Shown: piece by piece, positions 25,341 through 35,822 of the stretch
Numbering within the stretch: position 1 is the stretch's first letter
Layout of the letters: the number at the start of each line of letters is the position of its first letter
DNA from: Impatiens glandulifera
Taxonomy: Eukaryota > Streptophyta > Magnoliopsida > Ericales > Balsaminaceae
Reading direction: 5' to 3'
Length of the DNA stretch: 64,000 nucleotides
Assembly: GCF_907164915.1 (NCBI RefSeq)
Contig: NC_061868.1
Coordinates: 31,276,439-31,340,438 of the forward strand
The notes under the pieces: generated by a model
What the model saw: only the letters and a program-made list of their open reading frames with translations
The model's database searches: none
What the model was told of the DNA's origin: nothing
Made by a program: the position numbers and the translations under genes

Positions 25341-25810
25341 CAGTGTTCTAAATGGCGGCAGAGGCGGCCGCCTAGGCGGCGCCTAGGCGGTCCAACACCG
25401 CTCCGCCTATACATGAGGCGGTCAGATTATTTAATTATTTTTTATTAATTACTAATACTAATATATATATATATATATATATAAATTTAATAAAAAAACT
25501 CTTTATCTCCCACTATTTATTTAAATTTTACATTTCAATTCATTTCTCTTCTTCTTTTCCGTTTCTTATCTCATTCACCTCACCTCTTTGATCATCTACC
25601 TCTTCTTCAGCTCATCTATGTACTTATTTTTGTTAAATGTTACTATGTTAGAGAATATTAATTTGACTTTTTGGTAAAATGATAATTATAAAACATCTTT
25701 ATTATATTTATATTCAACCGCCTAGGCACCGCCTAAGCACCGCCTAGGCACCCGAGGCAGTAGACAGTCACTTACTGCTCCGCCACCGCCTACCGCCGTT
25801 TAGAACACTG
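25341..25810. mobile_element. hAT-type MITE with perfect 8-bp target duplication
   Basis: A 470-bp element with terminal inverted repeats: CAGTGTTCTAAATGGCGG on the left and the complement of CCGCCGTTTAGAACACTG on the right. The subterminal regions are packed with CGCCTAGGCGG-like repeats in opposite orientations at the two ends, and the middle is AT-rich with a TA run at about 25460-25482. It is flanked by CCATGTTG at 25333-25340 and 25811-25818, a perfect 8-bp target duplication. The CAG-G terminus and 8-bp duplication are hallmarks of the hAT superfamily. Non-coding, so it depends on a transposase from elsewhere. Confidence 0.93.
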
Positions 25811-25818
25811 CCATGTTG

Positions 25819-26872
25819 TAAGAATAAGATATTATGTTACACATACAAATGCGAGTATAACCCTATTACAGCACATACATGGTCATCCAGTACTAACAAT
25901 TAGCTGATGTGTAACAATCTTATACAAATACCCCAACCCAATAACTAACTACTATAACAAGCCCTTTCTAACTTTAAAGAACTTAAGACAGGATGGCTGT
26001 ATACTTGTTGTATATCTTGGACTTGAGATATATATTATTTTTTCATTAATATATCACATCTTCCATGGAAATGGAACGAATATTTTCTTTGTGAATTACA
26101 ACCAAAAGATTTTACAATTGGTTATTAGTGAATATAAAATATATAACTTTTCAGAAACAGCACTCCTATTGCATTTAGGTAATCCATTTGTCCACTAAAC
26201 AAAGGTCATTGAAGGGACACCCTATAATTGTGTTTTGACAAACTATCCTCTGAATCTCAATAAAAAAATGAAGTGAGCAACTTGATTGTATTATTTTAAT
26301 TAATTGAAGGAACCCTACCTTTATTTTAATTAATTGAAGGACTATTGTTTGTGTCACTCCAATTTCTTTCTTACAGCACCAATACCTCAACTTCTTCATC
26401 TCCAAAGGTTTATTTGGTGGTTACTTCACGACTGCGCCAATTATTGTACACTTCCAAAGATATCCTATCAAACCAACACATGCCTATTAGTGTTAATCTT
26501 CATTTTTAAATGCTGCAAACAGCGGACTCCATTGGAAGTGACAACTCATTTTGCAAAAAAAGCCAGGTAATGCATATGATATATCACAACTTCTCACAAT
26601 CTTCATCTTTGATTTCTCTCCATTTTCAGTTTTTTAGTATGTACCAACACACACACACTTATTAAGCTTGCTTTTTATAATGCCAAATTTTAATTCCCTA
26701 ATCAACCAAGAGGCAGTGTTTTGCAGCTATGAGAATAGTCAATAATTCTAATTGGTAATCGTCAATATTTAACTGGCCGTTTTGATATTACTATCTGCTA
26801 CTTTGTTCATGGTCATACTTCTTATTAGCAACCACAAATATTTTTCAGTATAGTAAAACTAATTCACATTTT
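25819..26872. other. Intergenic DNA, no gene seen
   Basis: Non-coding. The only local structure is a short direct duplication of TTTATTTTAATTAATTGAAG near 26283-26340. The 78-codon frame at 26334-26570 has no recognisable domain and no intron context. Confidence 0.5.
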
Positions 26873-26886
26873 AGATTATGAACTCC

Positions 26887-26953
26887 TTTACGCATGGGAC
26901 ATGCTAATCTTCAATGTGTCGTTCCAATTTTATCATATTTCCCCGAAGAGACA
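26887..26953 (-). pseudogene. Truncated U6 snRNA retropseudogene
   Basis: The reverse strand reads GTCTCTTCGGGGAAATATG, then ATAAAATTGGAACGACACA, then GAAGATTAGCATGTCCCATG. It follows the highly conserved U6 spliceosomal RNA from its first nucleotide (G at 26952) for about 65 nt with a few substitutions, then stops; the 3' third of U6 is missing. The fragment is bracketed by a perfect 14-bp direct repeat, AGATTATGAACTCC (26873-26886 and 26954-26967), the signature of LINE-type target-primed insertion. No plant U6 upstream element is seen, so it is not a working gene. Confidence 0.9.
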
Positions 26954-27150
26954 AGATTATGAACTCCATAAAATATAGAACAGAAACCAAGGGATTTGCA
27001 TTCATAAAATAAGAAGCTAATACCAAAAGCACCAGCATAAAAATTATCAGTATTTTATACCCAGACTAATGTGAAAAAATAGGGTTCAGGAAGATTAACC
27101 TTCTCACCAGGCTTGAGCAACTAAATGGGTATGTGAACCAAATCTCCTCA

Positions 27151-30100
27151 CTACTGCCAAGATGCTTGCTTGTACCGAAAGCTCTCATTGTCCCATCCTC
27201 CTTCAGGATCTTTCCTCTTCAATGCATTAGTTGTCATCTGTTGATACATCCTTTCTTGCTCTACTGCTAGTGCATGCGGACTGGCAACAAATCGTTGCCT
27301 GGATGTGAGAGATGAAGCATCATCCTTGGCCTCAATTGCCAAACTGTCCAGACCTGAATTAAGATCGAGACCCTGTCTAATCCATTTCATGTTGTCAACA
27401 ACAGCACTATTGCTTCCATCTGGAAGACCAACAAAAGGTCTGTGATACTGGGATGATACTGCAGAAGGATAACTGAATAACTGTGAATTAGCAATAGGAA
27501 AGATCTTGTTTCCAGATGATGGATCCATGTAATTAGTGGATGCACATGAGAAAGCATTCCCTGGTGAAAACCATGATGAGTTTCGCACATCCATATTAGC
27601 CACTCTAAATTCTGAAGTTGGTTGCTGGGATATTATGTTGCTCCTTCTATGATGACTGAAAAACAATGCTCCATCATTTGGTTCATCAGCAATTGGTCCG
27701 TCATTTAAATCAAAGTCTCTCTTGACATTAAAATTTAGAAATCCAACAGATGAAGAAGATTTGGCTGGGGGAGAAACCTTGGTTCTACGAATGCTGCTTC
27801 CAGGACATTTCCCCACAACACCAGATTCATCAACTTCATTAAGATCAAGATCAAGCCTGCTGGAAGAAAGAGCTGATACGGTGCTGATCAGCTCAATATT
27901 GGCGAAATCAGAATTCAAGTTTTTGTTGGATATAGAAACCAATTCCTCCACAGAGCTCTGAGTAGAAAGCTCTTCAAGGATTCTTTCATCTGCCACATTA
28001 AGATCGATATCCAACACAGGTCGACTATGTTTATCAGCAGTACGATCAGGAAGAGGGTCATTAATTGAACCAAATGGCGTCTCTGGAACTTTCCTGGGTT
28101 CAGCAGGTCGAAATGCGCTTGTGGCAGCTGACCCTCTCCATCCAGGTTCTCCTTTACTCTTTAAGAGATCATCTGAATATACAAATGGTCCTTTTGCAGC
28201 TGAAGCTACAGTAATAGAAGCAGGAAGACTTCTGTTGACAGGAGAAACAGAAAAAGTAAGCGACGTAACTGAATGGGGAGGCCCTTCACGGTCTGACAAG
28301 TTGGTGACCTCTATACTCTTTGCATCATCTCCAATAACGCCTTCATTGAGATCAAACTTCATTTTCGTATTTGAATGCAACACCTTGGTAGCAGAAAAAG
28401 AAAAACCTCCAATAGGATATGCACCTCCATCTATTCTGCCTGCATTATCGTTTGGACCATCTGATCTAGTAATTGGCTCCGACTCTTGTGCAGGAACACC
28501 AACAGGTTCAATTTGATGAATGACTTCACTAGAATGCTGACAAACACTGTCATTTTTAATCATTGTTTCCCTCCCACTCATCTTTAGTTCAGTAGCACTC
28601 TGCTTTTCACTAACTGCGGCAATGTTGTCACATTGATCAATAGATCCTTTTCCACTCACACTAATGTCATTCTTGCCTTCTGTATCATGAGGTCTTCCAC
28701 CATCTGCATTATCAATATCATTCAGATGAAGATCTGTATCATCACTCTGTCCAATGCCTTCAAGACATGTAGTGCCTAAGCGCAACTTCTTATCTGAGTG
28801 GGTACTAAGATACAACCCTTCATTTCCAGAGTCTTTGTTACCATTTTCTAACGACATACCTGATGATGGGCCTTCAACATTTTCATTCAAAACACCATTA
28901 GTGGAAGGGATATTGGCCATAGCATCAGCGAACAAGGAACTGCTTCCATTTGGTCTTCCATCATGATTGCTTACAACTCTTGGCACCTTCACCGCATTCT
29001 TACTTTCCACGCCATTCAATGTTGTCTCTGGATTGACAGAGGAAGCAGGAAGAGAAAGGGAACCCATGACATCGCCTGATTTTTCATCCACCTCATTGCA
29101 TGGTTCTCCACCTTGCTGAAGATCCCCAATGCAAGCTACTCCATATGTCTGTTCTGATTTGGATGAAACAGTTCCACCAGAAGATTCTATAGTTGCATGC
29201 TTAGCTAGATGATCTGATTCATCTTTAGGCCAGGAACTATTGGTACTCGCTGTAACCTGTTTCTCACTATCAACAATTGCATCATGAATAGCATGACTAG
29301 AAACCTTAGAAAGAAGATTCTCATTCAAAGGATTCATAATATCCAGTTTTTCCAAAGAAGAGTACACAACTGTCGGTGCACATCTCTGAGGGGAAAAACT
29401 AGATGAAATCAAGTCAGATTTTGCTAATACTTCCCCAGCTGCAACACTCGCAAGCAAATTCATTCCAACCTCATCACCAACTGATACAGATGCAGTGGCT
29501 TCAGAGTTCTTGACACCTTCTGAACATGCAGCTTTTGAAATTTCCAACCTCTTGACAACATCATCACAAGTATTACGATTTCCTGCTTCAGGAATTCCAG
29601 CTGGTGATGCATCACCTTCTTCAGACCCAACAAGCACCTCTTTGAAATCATTACTTTGCCACGATTCGGCATTAGCATCAGAAGCACTAGCTCCAACAAG
29701 GCTAGGTTTTTCCTTTAAATTACGGTCAGACAGATCATGGAGGATAGGAGAAGAAGCTCTACTGTTCATGGTGGAAGGATCATCAATAGATCCTTCATTG
29801 ACACTGTGTGCAGGACTACAGCCTCTATTAGGGATCTTAACAGTCAATTTGTGATTACTTTCAACAACACTAGACACATCTTTTTCTGCAGCCACAGTTT
29901 TGGGAAGTGAATTTTTGTGTGATCCAGCAGGACCAGGGAGACAATTGATGAACTTTCTGTGCCTAGAAGCACCAGCTATCCTGTTGGCATTAGTTGATGC
30001 AGCAGTAGAACTCCCATCTTCCTTGCCAACTGGAAGGATTGCCTTGCCATTGTCGTTTGAACAAGATTGATCATTATTGTGAGATTGACTTGAAGTGCTA

Positions 30101-33100
30101 TTTCGCTCCTCCCTTAAAGTGGCTGAAGGGGTAGGAGAGCTCCCAACTGCTAATCTAGACAGGGCATTGCCTGTTGCAGGTAACAAAGGTGTTTTAGTTG
30201 GACCAGCAGAAGAAAGAGATTTGGCTACTGTCTTAGGTGAAGTAGACTTTGAATCAATAGCATTCATTTCAGCCTCAACACGCTTCTTCCAAGTGTCAAC
30301 TAAACCTCTTGCCTTCTTTTGAATCTCCATGTTTTTATGTGTTCTTAGATTATTGACTGATTTTCCAACATGAAACTTCTTCAGTGCCTGAAGGTTCACT
30401 GGTAACTTATCAAGAGCTCGAAGTAATATTAAGAGAAGATCCTCCACTGATTTATCAGAATCCTTTGGGCTACCATCACCAATCTTCCCTTTGTGGATAT
30501 CTTGTAACCACTCATCCAATACAGACAAGCCCTTAAGATGCACAAACTCACTGAGACAATCAAACTTATCTGTAGCTGCTACAACAGAAGCAAGACGTGA
30601 ACGGCCAGTCAAATCTACCTTCTTTTCGGCTCTATCAAGTTGCATGAGTTCTACAAGTCTCCCAACACCTTTCAAATCAATAAGCCCACCTTTTTCTGTT
30701 ATCTTTGAGATCTCCAGTTTTAGGAAACCTTCAGGACTAAACTGACATGGATCAAGATCTTCCGTCTTTGAAGTGCGTTCTCTTTTCATTGGTTCTGAAC
30801 GCCGATCAGATGGTTCTCTTTTCTTACCCTTAACATTTGAAGGGGTGGCAGGAGAAGCCTGCATATCTGAACCAGGTTTTACTTGCAAAACTGAAATCGG
30901 GATAGTAAGTGGTTTGGGGGAACGACTACTGGGCTGCATTTTTGCATGCATCTCTATCTGTGTTTTATGTAGAAGCTGGTTTACCTCTTCCTGTTGCTCC
31001 TAGACAACAAAGATTTTCAATTCACTAGATCAGCATAAGCAATGAATCAACCCAGAGGAAAACTAACTATGAGAAAATGATTAGGTCACCAAAAAAATTG
31101 AAATAAATACAACATAAGGGAACAAAAAAAAACTTACATCGATATAGTCTTTATCTGTTAGCCACCATAAACGATTGTAGGCAACATCATAAACTCGACG
31201 ACAAACAAATGATGATATCCCTGAAGGAAGATCAACACCTTTAGGAAGGAAGGCAACTTTACATGGATGCAATAACGATGCAGCAGGGATCTCATCCTTA
31301 TGAAAAGAATAAAAGACTTCGTTTGGGGCGGCATCCAGAAGGAAACCCTTGCCAAGCTTCACTTCACCAGGTCGATAAAGCCAATTCACACCCAACTGCA
31401 AATTGTTTTCTTTAGTGAATGTCAAACAACGGATAACTCCAATGAATGGTGGAGAATCCTGAGGCGGCTTGAAAAGAGCACAGTCCCCTACATTGATCTT
31501 GCGGCCATCCTACAATACAGAGAGCCTGACCTCAGATAATCAAAATCAAGTAAAAAGGTAACTCTATGTCTGTAAAGAAAATAATTTCCAACCTGTGTAA
31601 CCAGAAATTTACTGGAGAAAACTGGAGGAAAAGTTAAATTTAATTTGTAAAGGACTTGTTTAGATACTCCCTAAGGGATCTCTTCATTCTCATTAAAGTT
31701 CAAAATTTGGAAATTTTCAACCAAATAAAGAAGACAGGCATGAGAATAATTTAAAGAAATTCATTGCTTTTGTAAGATCAATGACACCAATAACCTTCAG
31801 TATTATAGTACCATCAAAATAACGAGTTTAATTTGAGCTGCAACTTTTTAAAAACATTCACTCACCATGTTGTTGAACCAGAATAAATGTGTATCATAGA
31901 CAATGATGCATCAATTAGCAAAGGCAGTGTTTGACAACACAGCCTATTACTTAATCTAAAAAATTAAGTGTTTACTGAATAAGCTAATTTGATAATTGTT
32001 GTTTAAAATTACTTAATTATATAGATTCACCTAGCTCAGATCAAGCTAAAAAGTCTAGCTTGGCTTAATTCACTAAGCTAAGGACTGAACTCGGTAATCT
32101 AGTAAGAACCGTCAAAAGACAACTTACGTATCAAGTACTTCAAATATATATTTTTTCATGTGGTTTATTCTAACATTTATTTTTTCGAAACATAACTCAT
32201 CTGGCACATAAAATTTAGGATTATGCATTTTAACACTTAATTTTCAGTTATATGAAATGCACTCCTAATTATACTGCAAAACTTGTAAAATAATGCCTGA
32301 TGCAATCATGACATGAAATGTTTTCATAATCTACAAGGAAAAGAAGGTTACTTTAAATACTGCCTGATGCAATCATGACTAGGATTATTGAAAAATTCAA
32401 ACGTAGCAGATACATATCTTTCTCCAACATTAATTTTATGCACTAGAGAATTTCCTACAGCTTCTAGCATTATATGTTCAACCACAATAACTCAAATCTT
32501 GGAAATTGGCAAAGGGCAAGATAGGATATATTAGACAGAGAAAAGTGCTACGAGGTCAAACATCACAATGTTAATCCTGAATCTTATTGATCTTGATTTT
32601 TTTCCTTTACCCTTACACGCTTCCTTTAGTAAGGTTACAAGTTACTTCAACATAACTTTTATTGATAAGGTTGTTAATCTTCTTGACATCAATTCATAAC
32701 ATTAATATTATCATCTTTCACTTTGATCATGCCTTTTTATTTGAGAATGACAGCAGACCATACCTCAATGACAACACATTTGCGATATGTGGATGTGTTC
32801 TTTGATGGTTAATTAAATAAAATCAGAATACAACAATTACAAAGGAAAGACAGCAAGCCATACAAAAAAGAAAAATAACAGTTCATCAAATGATTTCAAA
32901 AGGAAAAGAAAAAAAAATCCATTAACCACCTAATTCCAAGTTAATCTCATAGCAAATTCCAGAAAACATTTATTATCTTCAAAGAAAACAGCAAGGATAA
33001 ACATGAACATTAGCATAATCATAAAGTAGTCATTACAAAACATTTCACCTTAAAAGTAGAGAAGTTTGCTAAACAGATTTTGTAACAAAGAAATGTATCT

Positions 33101-33346
33101 TTTCCACCTTCCCACACAATAGAGAATTATAATAACAATAGAAATAGTCCAAATATGTACTATCATAAACTAAGAACAAAATGAAAAAAAAGTAAGAACC
33201 AACGCCAGAATGAAGGAAAGACAAATAAAGTATACCTTGGAGAAACAATCAGTTGAAGACTCCGCAGAATCACAGGTGCCTATCTTCCTCGCCTTTTCAA
33301 GCCTTGCATTTTCCACGATTTTAACTTTGTCCATGCGAATAACCAT
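27151..33346 (-). CDS. SUO-like: SUO-like protein with BAH and TFIIS N-terminal domains
   Basis: Large nuclear protein of about 1443 aa. Exons on the reverse strand: 33346-33236 (37 aa, less certain), 31509-31138 and 30999-27151 (stop TGA); introns are GT-AG and the joins are in phase (...FSK|DGRKINVGDCALF... and ...DYID|EQQEEVNQLL). BAH domain about residues 38-160; TFIIS N-terminal (LW) domain about 245-400 (SPEGFLKLEI...LSVLDEWLQ...TWKKRVEAEM). The long Ser-rich tail has two GW motifs (EPGWRG near 1115, PEGGWD near 1430) and five DLN motifs (near 1046, 1158, 1212, 1259 and 1374). This architecture matches Arabidopsis SUO, reported as a GW-repeat protein in microRNA-mediated translational repression. 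That role is inferred from family membership. The N-terminus is shorter than I recall for homologs, so a missed 5' exon is possible. Confidence 0.9.
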
Positions 33347-33890
33347 CAACCTCCAGCCCAGCAGACCCAAAAGCGACACAATTCAGCAATTTCTCGCACC
33401 AAAAAGCCATAAATAGCCTCCCAAAGCGAAATCCATCATCCTAAACTCATCAACCCTTGTATGTCCTAACCCAATCTTTCGTAGAGAATTATTCCGGCAG
33501 TACTCTAATGCTAGGGCTCCTGTCCACCACGATCCAAATCGATAACCAGTTCCAACTCATATACTAAATTTAAAGGTTTAGATCCGAGGATATATGCAAG
33601 AAGAATTAGGAATCCATGAGAAATCCGACGATCTAGAGAGAGATAGAATAGTACCTGGAAACGCTAGAAACAGAGAAGAATTTCAGAGACTAAAGAAGAG
33701 AGGGTGGGGAAATGTTGTCGTGAGGGCTTTCTCAAGATTGCTTCTTGAAATGGTTGTAACTTGTAAACCCGGTTCAGTTAAGCAAATAGAACGGGGCAGC
33801 TCACATGAGATGAGCTGGGTCTATTCAGATACGAAAATGACCCGACCCTAATTGTCAATTCTTCTCTTTTGAAGAGTTGATTACTTTGTT
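33347..33890 (-). promoter_or_regulatory. 5' UTR and promoter region of the SUO-like gene
   Basis: Leader-like sequence upstream of the proposed start. A possible extra donor, CAG|GTACTATTC (near 33655 on the reverse strand), suggests a 5' UTR intron. An in-frame stop lies upstream of the chosen ATG at 33346. Short frames on both strands here overlap and have no domain. Confidence 0.35.
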
Positions 33891-33894
33891 AGGG

Positions 33895-34260
33895 AACTCA
33901 ATCTCAATCTCATGAATAGGGTCTCTCCTTTTGACGTCGGGATAATTGTTCGATATCCCTAGAGAGCGTAGGACAGCTTCTTATGTCAATTTTGGTACGT
34001 CTAAGTCATCTTCTTAATAATGATTATGCCGTTTTTTGTTGGCAGCCTCTAACCCATTGTTTTCGTTTGAGGACGATATAACGACGACTTATGATGCTCA
34101 ATGTGATATTTGTCTAATAATTTGAGCACTTCCCTTTGGAAGTGACGACCGTTGATTGAGATCAAGGCTTGAGGAATTCCGTATAGAGCGATGATGTTGT
34201 TGCGTATAAATTTGGCAACGTGAAATAGTTAATGACTACGAGTATGAATTCGTGTCTGTT
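33895..34260 (-). pseudogene. Ty3/gypsy integrase remnant
   Basis: The reverse strand reads HEFILVVINYFT, YGIPQALISING, HKSSLYRPQT and then WGYRTIIPTSKGET in several frames. This follows the gypsy integrase core (FILVAIDYFTKW, YGxPxxIxxDNG, SxxYHPQTNGQVEAANK, LWAYRTTxRxSTGETPF). Stops and frameshifts abound. It is the downstream part of the minus-strand gypsy element whose gag lies at 34490-41240; protease, RT and RNase H have been deleted between them. Confidence 0.8.
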
Positions 34261-34401
34261 CGAAGTGTTAATTTCAATAGTGTTGATTTTATGCTTTTCA
34301 TCAAATTAATTGTTTTTCATGGTTGTTTTTTTCTTCATTTTATTTTATTCTAATAAAAATGTCCTTAGTGTTGACATAGAGATTTTGTTTTTATTTTTAT
34401 T

Positions 34402-34420
34402 GGGCTCGGGGACCGAGCCC
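34402..34420. repeat. Perfect 8-bp-stem GC palindrome
   Basis: GGGCTCGG, a 3-nt loop, then CCGAGCCC. On the reverse strand it follows TGTTAC, giving TGTTACGGGCTCGG, which resembles an LTR start. It lies between the gag and integrase remnants and may mark a deletion junction or a degraded LTR edge. Confidence 0.5.
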
Positions 34421-34489
34421 GTAACACAACTGATTTCAGCCTACTACTTCTAATTGGACTAGGTCTTGTTTAGATAAGACATCTTGCCC

Positions 34490-34830
34490 TCTTAGGTCTC
34501 TTTCTTCAAGGCATCATCGTAACCTTCTCCCGCACAAAATAGATCCTCGAGATAATAATACTTGACCCCCGATAACTTCTTAGTATATTGGATATTCATA
34601 TTGACATAAAACATGTCCACCCGCGCCCGCGCTTGCTCGTTGGGCAGCTCGTCAATCTCAGACGTGATCTCCTTCCATCTATTCACGTAGGCTTCGAATA
34701 TCTCATTATGTCATTGCCTGATTTTCCATAGTTTCCTCCCTAGGCGGTCCACTTTGACGAACATGGAAAAATGAGTACTTAATAATTTTGTTAGTTCTTC
34801 CACTATGTGTATAGAGCGATATTTTAGCGA
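34490..34830 (-). pseudogene. Ty3/gypsy gag remnant (3' part)
   Basis: The reverse strand gives VEELTKLLSTHFSMFVKVDR, then YVNRWKEITSEIDELPNEQA, then NMNIQYTKKLSGVKYYYLED. This is the plant gypsy gag capsid pattern (ELxxLFxxxF ... YVxRWKxxxxEI ... FYxNM). Its upstream half is at 40351-41240, separated by the LTR-bounded block at 34861-40350; the two halves are read as one gag split by an insertion. Frameshifts make it a pseudogene. Confidence 0.8.
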
Positions 34831-34860
34831 TTATAGCACTCTAAGACGATATCTGCCAAG

Positions 34861-35822
34861 TGTTAGATATTTTGTCTTCAAATATTTACAGAAAATATAT
34901 AATAGACAATATATATAAAGAACAAAATTTGAGGGTTGATTCGAGGCATGTGTTAGACACATTTCTTTTAAAATAGTTCAATCGTTTTCTCTTGTGCATG
35001 AGTTCATCGCAGATGACTGTCTCCTGGGGTACAACGAATCTAGTAGTGATTCATCACCAAAATCACTACACAACGAACTTGAAAAGTACCTGAATCTTTA
35101 TTACCGAGTTCAAAATATAAATGTAGAGAGAATTATTTCTTAGAGTTCTAGAGAGAGAGAGAGAGGGAGTGAGATTATATGATATAAGATTAATTGTGTG
35201 TATTATATTAAAGAGTAGAGATATATGTTAGACACATTTCTCTTAAAATAGTTCAATCGTTTTCTCTTGTCCATGAGTTCATCGCAGATGACTGTCTCTT
35301 AGGGTACAACGAATCTAGTAGTGATTAATCACCAAAATCACTATACAACAAACTTGAAAAAATAACCTGAATCTTTATTACCGAGTTCAAAATATAAATG
35401 TAGAGAGAATTATTTCTTAGAATTCTAGAGAGAGAGAGAGGGGGAGTGAGATTATATGATAAAAGATTGTGTCTATTATATTAGAGAGTAGAGATATATG
35501 TTGCTGAAAAGATAAATTATAATAAAAAATAAAATCATCCATTAATTATTGATCCAACGGTGGTTTTGTCAGTTTTTTATTGCACTTATATTTTCTCTCG
35601 TTGAGAAGAGACGCCTTACATAATAAATTCATTAAAGTTACAATGACAATTAACAACATTAATTTTATTCAATTTGTTAATTAATCTTCAAACTATTAAA
35701 TGTTAATTAAATAAATTAACATTTACATTTGGATCAAATTTCACTCAATAATTCACGATTTGAATTCTATGTGAATTTCATTTCATTTTATTCTCATATT
35801 ATAATATACATTCATTAGTGAA
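34861..35822. mobile_element. LTR-like repeat, left copy (with internal 275-bp duplication)
   Basis: Opens TGTTAGATATTTTGTCTT and matches 39629-40350 block by block (CTGTCTCC..GGTACAA.GAATCTAGTAGTG, ACCGAGTTCAAAA, GATCCAACGG, ACAATGACAATTAA). A segment of about 275 bp starting TGTTAGACAC is repeated in tandem here (34951-35225 and 35226-~35500), which accounts for its greater length. The last bases matching the right copy are around ATTCATTAGTG (35812-35822), where the tandem array takes over. Confidence 0.75.

Noticed and set aside
26334..26570. 78-codon plus-strand ORF with several Cys
   Set aside because: No family pattern recognised and no splice context; it partly overlaps an opposite-strand frame of equal quality.
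27387..31003. Many antisense or frame-shifted ORFs of 67-131 codons
   Set aside because: They overlap the SUO-like exons, show no domains, and arise because the long exon has few stops.
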